From Candidatus Cybelea sp. (GTDB lineage Bacteria; Vulcanimicrobiota; Vulcanimicrobiia; Vulcanimicrobiales; Vulcanimicrobiaceae), in NCBI GenBank assembly GCA_036489315.1, contig DASXFZ010000060.1, positions 62,001 through 126,000 of the forward strand: DNA of 64,000 bases, read 5' to 3'. The notes below the pieces were generated by a model. That model had not been told where the DNA came from. It searched no databases and was given only the letters and a program-made list of their open reading frames with translations. Position numbers and translations under genes: made by a program. Shown piece by piece: positions 1 to 5,762 of the stretch (position 1 is its first letter; each line of letters opens with the position of its first letter).

Positions 1-1
1 A

Positions 2-127
2 CCGATTCCGTACCCTTTGCGGCCGCTGGGGCGCTTCAAGACGGTTCGCGGTGCTTATCTCAAGCGAACTAGTAAAAAACACCTGTGGCTTGTTTTACCA
101 GTAACTACCGAAATGACCAAGGACTAA
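2..127 (+). CDS. C-terminal end of an upstream gene (partial)
   Basis: The window opens inside a reading frame that stays open for 41 codons from base 2 and ends at a TAA, two bases before the ATG of the next gene. The visible tail is basic and ends in TTEMTKD. The close spacing and the ribosome site for the next gene lying inside this tail suggest one transcription unit. No domain can be recognised from so short a fragment. It belongs to the integrative element and its 5' part is outside the window. Confidence 0.45.
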   Translation, partial: PIPYPLRPLGRFKTVRGAYLKRTSKKHLWLVLPVTTEMTKD

Positions 128-129
128 AT

Positions 130-627
130 ATGAAATCCAAAACCATCCCCCCGATGGTCCGATGCGCCTATCGCTCTCGCCGAACGGGGCAGTGCATCAA
201 GACTTTCCCGGCTCGCGGTCCGAAGCAGTACTGCCGTCCGGGTCACCGAGTCCGGGCCTCTCACGAGCGGAACAGGCGTCACCTAAAAACCGATGCCTTC
301 CGCCACAGCGTTATCGAGCGAGATGGCGGCTGTGTCAGAAAGCGACCGTCGCAGGACGATTGGGACAATGGTGGCGACTGCGCTGGAAAGCTTTTCGTCC
401 GAATCGTAGACCCCAAAAGGGGTCGAACATTGGAAAACGTCGAGACGCTCTGCGCTCGCCACTTCGGAATGAAAAGCAACGAGCAGTTTCGCGACCGGGT
501 CGGCCCCGAGGTTCACCGTGCGAAAAAGAGAGTCCAAGGCAGCAACTACCTTACGATGAAACTCCTTCGCCTAAAGATGTCCCGCATTTATCATCGCGAC
601 AAGAAGAATCCCATAGACTATTTGTAA
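130..627 (+). CDS. HNH-endonuclease-like protein with N-terminal zinc-binding motif
   Basis: 165 residues. The ATG at 130 is chosen because AAGGA lies 7 bases before it; an ATG at 85 has no ribosome site. The N-terminus has a probable zinc site C12-x9-C22-x12-C35-x3-H39. Residues 60-112 follow the HNH pattern: ERDGGC around C68, C84, N103 in LENVETLC, and C108-x2-H111. The catalytic His expected before IVDP is replaced by Arg91, so nuclease activity is doubtful; it may be a DNA- or RNA-binding derivative. The C-terminus is very basic. It lies in the integrative element and is followed by a terminator at 711-740. Family placement is inferred from motif spacing only. Confidence 0.6.
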   Translation: MKSKTIPPMVRCAYRSRRTGQCIKTFPARGPKQYCRPGHRVRASHERNRRHLKTDAFRHSVIERDGGCVRKRPSQDDWDNGGDCAGKLFVRIVDPKRGRTLENVETLCARHFGMKSNEQFRDRVGPEVHRAKKRVQGSNYLTMKLLRLKMSRIYHRDKKNPIDYL

Positions 628-630
628 AAG

Positions 631-700
631 TGTATACAGGAGTGTCCCTTTCTTTGAGAGGGTTTAAACTCTCATATCAAGACACGGCGACCTTTGTCGC
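631..700 (+). promoter_or_regulatory. Series of dyad-symmetric sequences between two element genes
   Basis: Three palindromes lie in 70 bases: TGTATACA at 631-638, a GAGAG/CTCTC dyad around GTTTAAAC at 656-673, and GCGAC-CTTT-GTCGC at 687-700. They sit just after the HNH-like gene and just before the terminator at 711-740. They could be operators, processing hairpins or part of an origin; the sequence does not decide which. Confidence 0.4.
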
Positions 701-710
701 AATCCATTCC

Positions 711-740
711 GAAAACGCTCAGCCGGGCGTTTTCTCTTTT
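711..740 (+). terminator. Rho-independent terminator after the HNH-like gene
   Basis: AAAACGC at 712-718 pairs with GCGTTTT at 727-733, leaving a short loop, and the right arm runs into TCTCTTTT. The hairpin separates the HNH-like gene from the gene at 754, whose ribosome site starts four bases further on. Confidence 0.75.
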
Positions 741-753
741 CTAGGAGGCCTGA

Positions 754-1059
754 GTGGTCACGGTTACACTACAGTCCGCCGAAGGTTGTGAAGCGGAGTT
801 CGCCTGCACCGACGCACTCACGAGTCTGCTCGTCAGTGCGACAGGTGGTAACGTCGAAGTCAGTTTACAGGCGACGCGAGACGGCCTGACGTGGGGAAGC
901 CCAGTCGCTAACGCTCGTGTCTGCGAAGAGTCGAAGGTGCTGAGGTTTGAGCTTCCAGAACGAACTCGTGCGATACGAGCCATATTGCAAAATAATAGTC
1001 GTAAGTTAGCGACGGTTCGACTTGGCGAAGAGCCCGTCGCGCAAAAGACCAAAATCTAG
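754..1059 (+). CDS. Small beta-rich protein of unknown function
   Basis: 101 residues from a GTG start; AGGAGG at 743-748 lies 5 bases upstream and fixes the start. The sequence alternates hydrophobic and polar residues as in a beta sandwich. It contains a DGLTWG turn of the kind found in carbohydrate-binding or phage structural modules, but no family can be named. Two cysteines near the N-terminus (C12, C18) and one at C57 are seen. It stands alone between a terminator and a non-coding stretch. Confidence 0.6.
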   Translation: MVTVTLQSAEGCEAEFACTDALTSLLVSATGGNVEVSLQATRDGLTWGSPVANARVCEESKVLRFELPERTRAIRAILQNNSRKLATVRLGEEPVAQKTKI

Positions 1060-1579
1060 CCAAAAGAGTTTCGAGTGCTTCGCCAATAAGAACCAATCTT
1101 GGGAGGTTGCTAACAGCCGCCCCTCCTGTCTCGAACTGACACTTTCCACGCTTTACGAAGAAGGCGTGGGAAATGCAACTCGTGGTGAGCGATTGAGTTG
1201 CCTGCTGAGTACACTGCCTCCCTGCTTTGCAGGGCGCGACGGTCATCGCGAGGCTCGCAGCGGCTTCAGCAAGACGTATGCAGGTCGAATGGTTAGCCTC
1301 GGCTTCCTTCGACCTCGCGGCGTCACCTGTAGCGGCAGCAGCTACTCTCCTTTTCCGTGTGCGACGCACGCGGGAACCGGGCTCACTGTATTCCTTGGCA
1401 ACAAGGCGTGACTGTCACTCACGAGTCTCCGCAGTGAAGTCAGACGCATGCGAGCCTGGAGCCTTTTGGTCGAGGCTTCGGGCTCGTGGTGTCGCGGTCA
1501 ATCAGGAGTACATTTACGTTTTTTGTCCCTGCTCGTTCGTAACGTGCAGTCCTTCAACTATTCGTTATGGGAGTAACCT
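1060..1579. other. 520-base stretch without a convincing gene
   Basis: Open frames exist on both strands here, but they have Arg- and Cys-rich, irregular compositions, lack ribosome sites and overlap each other, so none is called. The stretch holds hairpins: TTTCCACGC/GCGTGGGAAA near 1144-1173 with one bulged base, and CCCTGC-TTT-GCAGGG near 1222-1236. It ends with the leader of the seven-gene operon starting at 1580, so it probably contains that operon's promoter. I could not pick convincing -35 and -10 boxes. Confidence 0.45.
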
Positions 1580-1858
1580 ATGAAAACACAGACCCTTTTC
1601 CGGGCACTTGTCAGTCTTGTGGGAAAGCCACAGTATGAACTGGCCTCGGATTTCAAAATCTCGACGGCATCGCTCAGTCGCCACGCAGACGGACTGCTAC
1701 GACGGCCATCGGTGCTTCGGAAAGCAGTCGAGTTTTTTTCCGCTCAGATGCCCGAGAGTGTCGTAGATGCGGACCTCATCTCTACGAAGATACGCGGCCA
1801 GGACCTGGTTCGCTTAGCCCAAGTCCTCAGGAAAGAATCCTTGAAAGGTTCCAAATAA
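1580..1858 (+). CDS. Small putative HTH DNA-binding protein
   Basis: 92 residues, ATG preceded by GGGAG at a good distance. Residues 18-40 (ELASDFKISTASLSRHADGL) have the length and hydrophobic spacing of a helix-turn-helix, and the rest is helical and basic. It is the first gene of a seven-gene cluster and shares TAATG with the next gene, so the two are translationally coupled. A regulator or replication-associated DNA binder is plausible. No named family is recognised. Confidence 0.6.
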   Translation: MKTQTLFRALVSLVGKPQYELASDFKISTASLSRHADGLLRRPSVLRKAVEFFSAQMPESVVDADLISTKIRGQDLVRLAQVLRKESLKGSK

Positions 1859-2397
1859 TGCAATCACTTGTGCTATCGGAAGATGCAACCTCGGCAGCCG
1901 ACGAGTTCGTCAAGTTAGGTTTCGAGTACACAGTGCTTCCCATCTTTCAAGCGCCATACCATTCCACCGTCGATTGGACGAGGGAACCTGACAACGGGTT
2001 CACGGTACTCGGTAAAGTAAATCTCGGAATCCGTTCGGCTAATACCTTCGCGTTACAAATCGAGCGGCCGATGTTCGGCGACCTTCATACGCAACGCGTC
2101 TCCAAGGTCCTTGATACCTTTGGTACGCTGCGGTTTGGACACGAAGGTATTGCAACCTACGTCTTTGGTTATACTGCTCCGCATCACAAAGTGAATGAAG
2201 GCGCTGTTAGCGCCGGGCCTCTGTCGGGCTCGTCGTTTATCACGACGACCGGATGGCTCGCTTTTGGTTTAGCTGTTTCGGACGGTCGTACCGTGCGAGT
2301 CGAGCGCTCGGGTGAACTAAGGCACCTTTCCGACCTCCCCGACCTCGTATGCCTCCTAGAACAAACACAACACTTCCGTCTGACGAGCTACCGATGA
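1858..2397 (+). CDS. Unknown protein, possible degenerate primase-polymerase-like fold
   Basis: 179 residues, ATG overlapping the previous stop. The order of motifs recalls N-terminal prim-pol domains of plasmid and phage replication proteins: a hydrophobic strand ending in LPIF near residue 30, NLGI near residue 55 followed by a strand, then a GHEGIATYVFGY segment where prim-pol has SGG-x-H. The acidic residues expected after NLGI are not in a DxD arrangement (IERP instead), so an active polymerase is unlikely. This is a weak structural guess; the gene is otherwise an orphan of the element. Confidence 0.55.
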   Translation: MQSLVLSEDATSAADEFVKLGFEYTVLPIFQAPYHSTVDWTREPDNGFTVLGKVNLGIRSANTFALQIERPMFGDLHTQRVSKVLDTFGTLRFGHEGIATYVFGYTAPHHKVNEGAVSAGPLSGSSFITTTGWLAFGLAVSDGRTVRVERSGELRHLSDLPDLVCLLEQTQHFRLTSYR

Positions 2398-2549
2398 GTA
2401 CGGCGACAACGGCCATGGCCGAATCTATCGTCACACTTCTAGACGAGGCCGACTCTCTGAGGACGAAAGCAAAGCGCCTAACGTCAAAAGCGGTCGCGCT
2501 AGAGCGGGCAGCTAGACGCATTGTACTCCCACCAAGGACCAAGAAATGA
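2394..2549 (+). CDS. Small coiled-coil protein
   Basis: 51 residues from the ATG that overlaps the previous stop as ATGA. An upstream in-frame ATG at 2349 would overlap the preceding gene by 49 bases, so it is rejected. The sequence is one amphipathic helix rich in Ala, Leu, Arg and Lys, with heptad-like spacing of Leu and Ala from residue 8 to 42. It ends in an ATGA overlap with the next gene. Function unknown; probably an oligomerising partner of a neighbour. Confidence 0.55.
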   Translation: MSTATTAMAESIVTLLDEADSLRTKAKRLTSKAVALERAARRIVLPPRTKK

Positions 2550-2851
2550 AAGATACAGAAGCACTCGCCGAGCAACTTCGGCAGCAAGCCAAGGAGCATC
2601 GCCAAGAGGCGCGCCGACTAGTCCAGGCCGCAGAGATACTCGAAGCCCCCAAGAAGTCCCAGGGCCGTCCTGTCAACCCCAACCGCGACCTTCAGGAAGC
2701 GTTCCAACAAAGCGGACTCACGTACAAAGAGCTTGCCGCGAAGGTAGGCATCGGCTACAGGTACGTGTCGTGGACCATTCGTGGCATGCTTGATAGGCCC
2801 ATACTGACGCAGCGGATTCGCGTAGCTCTGTTGCCGTCTGCTGGAGCTTAG
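2546..2851 (+). CDS. Coiled-coil plus XRE-like HTH protein
   Basis: 101 residues. Residues 1-35 form a charged helix rich in Glu, Gln, Arg and Ala. Residues 55-85 (SGLTYKELAAKVGIGYRYVS) match the XRE/Cro helix-turn-helix pattern, with the recognition helix at GYRYVSWTIRG. The start overlaps the previous stop as ATGA. It is likely the element's own repressor or copy-control protein, but targets are not visible. It is the best-supported DNA-binding protein of the cluster apart from the integrase. Confidence 0.7.
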   Translation: MKDTEALAEQLRQQAKEHRQEARRLVQAAEILEAPKKSQGRPVNPNRDLQEAFQQSGLTYKELAAKVGIGYRYVSWTIRGMLDRPILTQRIRVALLPSAGA

Positions 2852-2857
2852 AAGGTA

Positions 2858-3259
2858 ATGAACGCAGAATCCCTCCACGAGCGCCTTTGTCACCTGCTGG
2901 AAGAGCGACGGCGGCTTCGAAAGCTCATCGCGGCGAAGTTAGCATACAGCTTCGCCGTAAATAACTTAAGCGCAGAGCCTGAGGCGCAGGCAGCAGTCCT
3001 CGAACTAGTGATAGGTCCGTTAGACCTGGACACGGGCGAACTTCCATTTACAACTCACGTTTCCCAGGCGGTCGTGAGCCTGCTCGTTATGTTCGGCAAG
3101 CCTGAATACGTCGAGCATCCCGAGTTGGTCTGGAATCGCGCTACTATCGTTCCCGGCGTGCAAACGCGCGAGTGGCACGCGCATCTTAAGGAAAGACTAC
3201 AAGAGCTTTGCGGACCACTCGACGTTCCTATTAAGCGCTTGTGCGATGACTGTCAATAA
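2858..3259 (+). CDS. Hypothetical protein of the element operon
   Basis: 133 residues, ATG with GAAGG 5 bases upstream. The N-terminal third is helical and basic (LEERRRLRKLIAAK), the middle hydrophobic, and the end has a C-x14-C-x2-C cysteine arrangement (ELCGPLDV ... LCDDC). No domain is recognised. It starts 6 bases after the HTH gene and its 3' end overlaps the next gene by 14 bases, so it belongs to the same operon. Confidence 0.6.
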   Translation: MNAESLHERLCHLLEERRRLRKLIAAKLAYSFAVNNLSAEPEAQAAVLELVIGPLDLDTGELPFTTHVSQAVVSLLVMFGKPEYVEHPELVWNRATIVPGVQTREWHAHLKERLQELCGPLDVPIKRLCDDCQ

Positions 3260-3440
3260 TCCAAAATGCGTGAGGTGCGGCTGCAAGAAGCGCGACCACT
3301 CAGATTCCGGCTGTATCTTTCACGTCAAATGTAAGACCGATGCAGCCGCAGCGCGTTACTTCACGCAGCGAAACCGAACGCCAAAGACTCACCCACTCGC
3401 CGATTACGAAATCAAAAGAGGAGAAATCAACTATGCCTAA
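3246..3440 (+). CDS. Small zinc-ribbon-like protein
   Basis: 64 residues. The ATG at 3246 lies inside the end of the previous gene. The N-terminal half carries C8-x2-C11-x1-C13 and later C23 and C29, with His18 and His26 between, a pattern typical of a small zinc-binding domain. The C-terminal half is basic and unstructured-looking. The 3' end overlaps the start of the next gene by 8 bases. Nucleic-acid or protein binding is likely; nothing more specific can be said. Confidence 0.6.
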   Translation: MTVNNPKCVRCGCKKRDHSDSGCIFHVKCKTDAAAARYFTQRNRTPKTHPLADYEIKRGEINYA

Positions 3441-3777
3441 TGCTCTAGAAGCCGCGCGCGCTGTACAAGCGGCTCGCGCGCTCCAACGCGATAGAGTCGA
3501 ACTAAAAAAGGCCGCCGAGGCCTGGACGACCGCGACAAATCACTCGCAACGGTTGGAATCCGTCGTAAAAGTAAGTCGGCTTCTCGGCACCGAGAACTTT
3601 TTAAGTACCGCCGCAACTAAACTTGCTGCAGGGCTCCTCGCCGAGCGTGGCTTCGTTGGATTCGTTGGCCTTGACGATGCCATCGCTCACATTGCGAAAA
3701 CGCAGAACCTCTCGCAGAAAGAAGTCGCCGACTGCGTGACTCCCGCCGTTAGGGCGCGCTTGGACCAACTCGTCTAG
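3433..3777 (+). CDS. Helical hypothetical protein, last gene of the element operon
   Basis: 114 residues. The ATG at 3433 is chosen because AGAGGAG lies 10 bases upstream; an earlier in-frame ATG at 3340 would overlap the previous gene almost fully. The first 45 residues are a long Ala/Arg/Gln-rich helix, and the last 35 residues resemble a second HTH-like region (LSQKEVADCVTPAVRARL). It ends 33 bases before the convergent integrase stop. No family recognised. Confidence 0.6.
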   Translation: MPNALEAARAVQAARALQRDRVELKKAAEAWTTATNHSQRLESVVKVSRLLGTENFLSTAATKLAAGLLAERGFVGFVGLDDAIAHIAKTQNLSQKEVADCVTPAVRARLDQLV

Positions 3778-3809
3778 CGAAGGCCGAAGACGCAGCTACA
3801 CCGAAAACC

Positions 3810-5033
3810 TTAGAAGGATGGTAGTCTCCCGCCCTTATTGAGTAAGGTCCCGAACCGGACAGGAACCTCGATAATGGGCGGCTCTTGTTCTTCCAAAGCC
3901 TTTCGCAGAATGTTTCCGGCGGTCTTAGCGGCGCGTTTCTTCATATCGTCGAGGACGTGCGCGTAAGTTGTCATTAGGAGCTTCGTGCCTTTATGCCCGA
4001 GCAGGTGCGCGACGGTAACTAGGTCCTCTCCGGCAAACAGCATGAGCGTCGCGAACGTGTGGCGGAAGTCATACAGGGTCATGCTGTCAATACCGGCCTT
4101 GGTCGCTATCGCAGAAAGGACTCTATTCAGGTTCCTCAGGTTGACGGGAACCGGAGCGGCGTCTTCTCGGGACTTTACGGAGAAGATAAGGCCCTGAGTG
4201 GGTTTGCCCAACGCCTTCCATCTATACTTCAAGAGGTCAAGGGCCTCGGCTTCCACTCCGAGCGTTCGGGCAGAAGCTCCGGTCTTCGTCCTCTTTCGAA
4301 CTAGGCGTGTACTGTTGGCGGACTCACGTCCGAGGCTCGCCCGAATCGAGACACTGTTCGCCGAGAAGTCAACGTCACTCCATCGCAGCGCGCAAAGCTC
4401 TCCGGGGCGTGCGCCCGTCGCCAGAGCGAGACGAAAGAACGGCTCCCACTTGTTACCTTTCGCGGCCTTGAAGACTCGCGCCAGTTGGGCCTTCGTGAGG
4501 GACCGAATCTCTTTGACGTGCGTTACCCGCTCGGGGTCCATGAGTTCGACCGGATTGGATTCGAGGAGCTTCTTGCGAATCGCGGTGCGGAACATCAGAT
4601 GAAGAACGGAGCGAATCTTTTCGCGGGTAGCCGGTCCGACGGAGACGTATTTGCCGTCCTTGACGGGGCGCACGTTCATTTCCCCCAGCGGTCGGAGAAT
4701 GACGCGCAGGTCGTTGTCATTGACCTCGCGCAAGGGTTTATCAGCGAGCCGCTCGCAGTGGACGTTGATGACGTTTGCGCGGCTCAGGTACGTTGCAGGT
4801 GCCACTCTGAGGCGCTCCGATTCGAGCCACTCTTTGGAGTACGTGCCGAACGTCACGTCGTTCGCGGGGGTCTGCTTCGACTCGGCCTTGTACTCTTCGA
4901 CGGCTTTGAGAACGGCGGTCTTCGTTCGTCGGGTGATTATCTTCGGCGTCGCGTTACCGTTAGGAATACGCGCCTCCCAACGACCGTCTACGCGGTGACG
5001 CAGTGTGCCTTCGCCCTTCGCTCTTCGTGCCAT
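3810..5033 (-). CDS. int: Tyrosine site-specific recombinase (phage-type integrase)
   Basis: 407 residues, usual length for the family. The N-terminal 45 residues form an arm-binding domain (GEGTLRHRVDGRWEARI), followed by a SAM-like core-binding domain and the catalytic domain from about residue 175. Catalytic residues seen: Arg in GARPGELCALRW, Lys in KRTKTG, Arg in YDFRHTF (the first His of the usual HxxR is Tyr), His in LLGHKG and Tyr in TTYAHV. The gene reads away from tRNA-Val(GAC), which ends 140 bases upstream of its start, the standard layout for integration into a tRNA 3' end. Base composition is lower in GC than flanking host genes. Confidence 0.96.
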   Translation of the reverse strand: MARRAKGEGTLRHRVDGRWEARIPNGNATPKIITRRTKTAVLKAVEEYKAESKQTPANDVTFGTYSKEWLESERLRVAPATYLSRANVINVHCERLADKPLREVNDNDLRVILRPLGEMNVRPVKDGKYVSVGPATREKIRSVLHLMFRTAIRKKLLESNPVELMDPERVTHVKEIRSLTKAQLARVFKAAKGNKWEPFFRLALATGARPGELCALRWSDVDFSANSVSIRASLGRESANSTRLVRKRTKTGASARTLGVEAEALDLLKYRWKALGKPTQGLIFSVKSREDAAPVPVNLRNLNRVLSAIATKAGIDSMTLYDFRHTFATLMLFAGEDLVTVAHLLGHKGTKLLMTTYAHVLDDMKKRAAKTAGNILRKALEEQEPPIIEVPVRFGTLLNKGGRLPSF

Positions 5034-5076
5034 TGCGGCGTCGATTCGTTCAAGGGGGCCGCCGGAACCTGCTGCG

Positions 5077-5098
5077 ATAAGTGGTCAATAAGTGGTCA
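5077..5098. repeat. Perfect tandem 11-bp repeat between integrase and tRNA
   Basis: Two adjacent identical copies of ATAAGTGGTCA occupy 5077-5087 and 5088-5098, 43 bases upstream of the integrase start and 75 bases from the tRNA 3' end. This is where integrases of this type bind arm sites and excisionases bind tandem repeats. The role is inferred from position. Confidence 0.7.
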
Positions 5099-5172
5099 GG
5101 GCAGAAATCGGGCCTACAGAAAAGGAAGCGGTCAAGATATGAAAAAAAGCCTGTGACTACGAGCCTTTTCGA

Positions 5173-5247
5173 TGGTGGGCGGTATAAGGATTGAACTTAT
5201 GACCTCTTCCGTGTCAAGGAAGCGCTCTCCCACTGAGCTAACCGCCC
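5173..5247 (-). tRNA. tRNA-Val (anticodon GAC), probable attachment site
   Basis: A full cloverleaf on the minus strand with encoded CCA (5173-5175) and discriminator A at 5176. The anticodon stem CTTCC/GGAAG encloses the loop TTGACAC, giving GAC. The T stem is AT-rich (ATAAG/CTTAT). Its 3' end faces the integrase at 3810-5033, so the attachment core is probably within its 3' half. No second copy of that 3' segment is seen in bases 1-5170, so the other boundary lies outside the window. Confidence 0.95.
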
Positions 5248-5267
5248 GCGGCGCCTGTGCGCGTCGT

Positions 5268-5283
5268 CTGCGAAGGTTCGCAG
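5268..5283. promoter_or_regulatory. 16-bp palindrome upstream of tRNA-Val and of the 29-codon gene
   Basis: CTGCGAA-GG-TTCGCAG is a perfect 7-bp inverted repeat with a 2-base centre. It lies 21 bases upstream of the tRNA on the minus strand and 27 bases upstream of a -35 box on the plus strand. It looks like a dimer-binding operator, but no regulator can be assigned. Confidence 0.4.
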
Positions 5284-5309
5284 CCTGGCGTTTCGGACCT
5301 TCCCGGCGT

Positions 5310-5359
5310 TTGACAGGGCCTGCGCGTGCGTGATAAAGTGGCGCATATCACTCGCACGC
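5310..5359 (+). promoter_or_regulatory. Strong promoter with an overlapping dyad, for the 29-codon gene
   Basis: TTGACA (5310-5315) is followed after 18 bases by TAAAGT (5334-5339), which is preceded by TG at 5331-5332 as in an extended -10. An imperfect inverted repeat, GCGTGCG-TGATA (5324-5335) against TATCA-CTCGCACGC (5346-5359), covers the -10 box and the probable start of transcription. A repressor could bind there. Confidence 0.65.
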
Positions 5360-5374
5360 CGCTAAGGAGGCACG

Positions 5375-5464
5375 ATGAAAATTAACCGTCAGCTTCCCCG
5401 GACTACGTCGAATCAGGGCGTAGGGTCGCTGTGCGTTGGACCTTCGGAGAGTGGACCGATCTAG
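5375..5464 (+). CDS. 29-residue small protein of unknown function
   Basis: ATG with a perfect AAGGAGG at 5364-5370, four bases upstream. The product begins MKINRQLPRTT and ends in SESGPI; one Cys at position 20, no membrane segment. It is framed by its own promoter (5310-5359) and terminator (5488-5522), so it is a one-gene transcript of about 175 bases. Base-pairing of GGAGGC in the ribosome site with GCCTCC in the terminator arm is possible. The transcript might instead be a regulatory RNA and the reading frame accidental. It lies on the chromosomal side of tRNA-Val, outside the integrative element. Confidence 0.5.
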   Translation: MKINRQLPRTTSNQGVGSLCVGPSESGPI

Positions 5465-5487
5465 GCATCGGTTTCGTAAAGTCTTCG

Positions 5488-5522
5488 AAGGCCTCCGCAA
5501 GAATCGGGGGCCTTTTCATTTC
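5488..5522 (+). terminator. Rho-independent terminator of the 29-codon gene
   Basis: A 10-bp stem AAGGCCTCCG / CGGGGGCCTT with one G-U pair and a 7-base loop is followed by TTCATTT. It lies 24 bases after the stop codon of the small gene. Confidence 0.85.
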
Positions 5523-5563
5523 CCAGTTTTCCTGCAAAATCTTCAATAAAAATGAGGCGAATT

Positions 5564-5761
5564 ATGGATCTTTGGATTCCAAACGAAATCCGGATTCGCC
5601 GTGACGATGCTCTGGAAAACGCCCGCTGCTCGCGGCTTGCACGCCTCGCAGCAGACGGTCGAAGTTTCAGGACGCGCATCCGCATCGCTGAGCTCGCCGA
5701 GGCGATGAGCGATGTGCTGGCGGCGGTGGCACGCAGCCTGCGAAACGGTGAAGCCGTCTAA
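5564..5761 (+). CDS. Small helical hypothetical protein
   Basis: 65 residues. The ATG at 5564 is preferred to the ATG at 5552 because GAGG lies 6 bases before it. It starts MDLWIPNEIRIRRDD and the second half is a continuous amphipathic helix (IRIAELAEAMSDVLAAVARSL). It ends two bases before the stop codon of the convergent TPR gene. No family is recognised; the regular composition and the ribosome site support a real gene. Confidence 0.5.
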   Translation: MDLWIPNEIRIRRDDALENARCSRLARLAADGRSFRTRIRIAELAEAMSDVLAAVARSLRNGEAV

Positions 5762-5762
5762 G

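Noticed and set aside
162-791. 209-codon frame overlapping the HNH-like gene
   Set aside because: It is out of frame with the supported gene, crosses a terminator and has shadow-like composition.
1022-1583. Overlapping plus-strand frames of 118 and 129 codons and a 153-codon minus-strand frame
   Set aside because: Irregular Arg/Cys/Ser-rich products, no ribosome sites, mutual overlap, and no domain; judged chance frames in a non-coding stretch.
1-5172. Known phage structural, restriction-modification, toxin-antitoxin or abortive-infection genes in the element
   Set aside because: No terminase, capsid, methyltransferase, toxin fold or conjugation motif could be recognised; calling the operon a defence system would be speculation.
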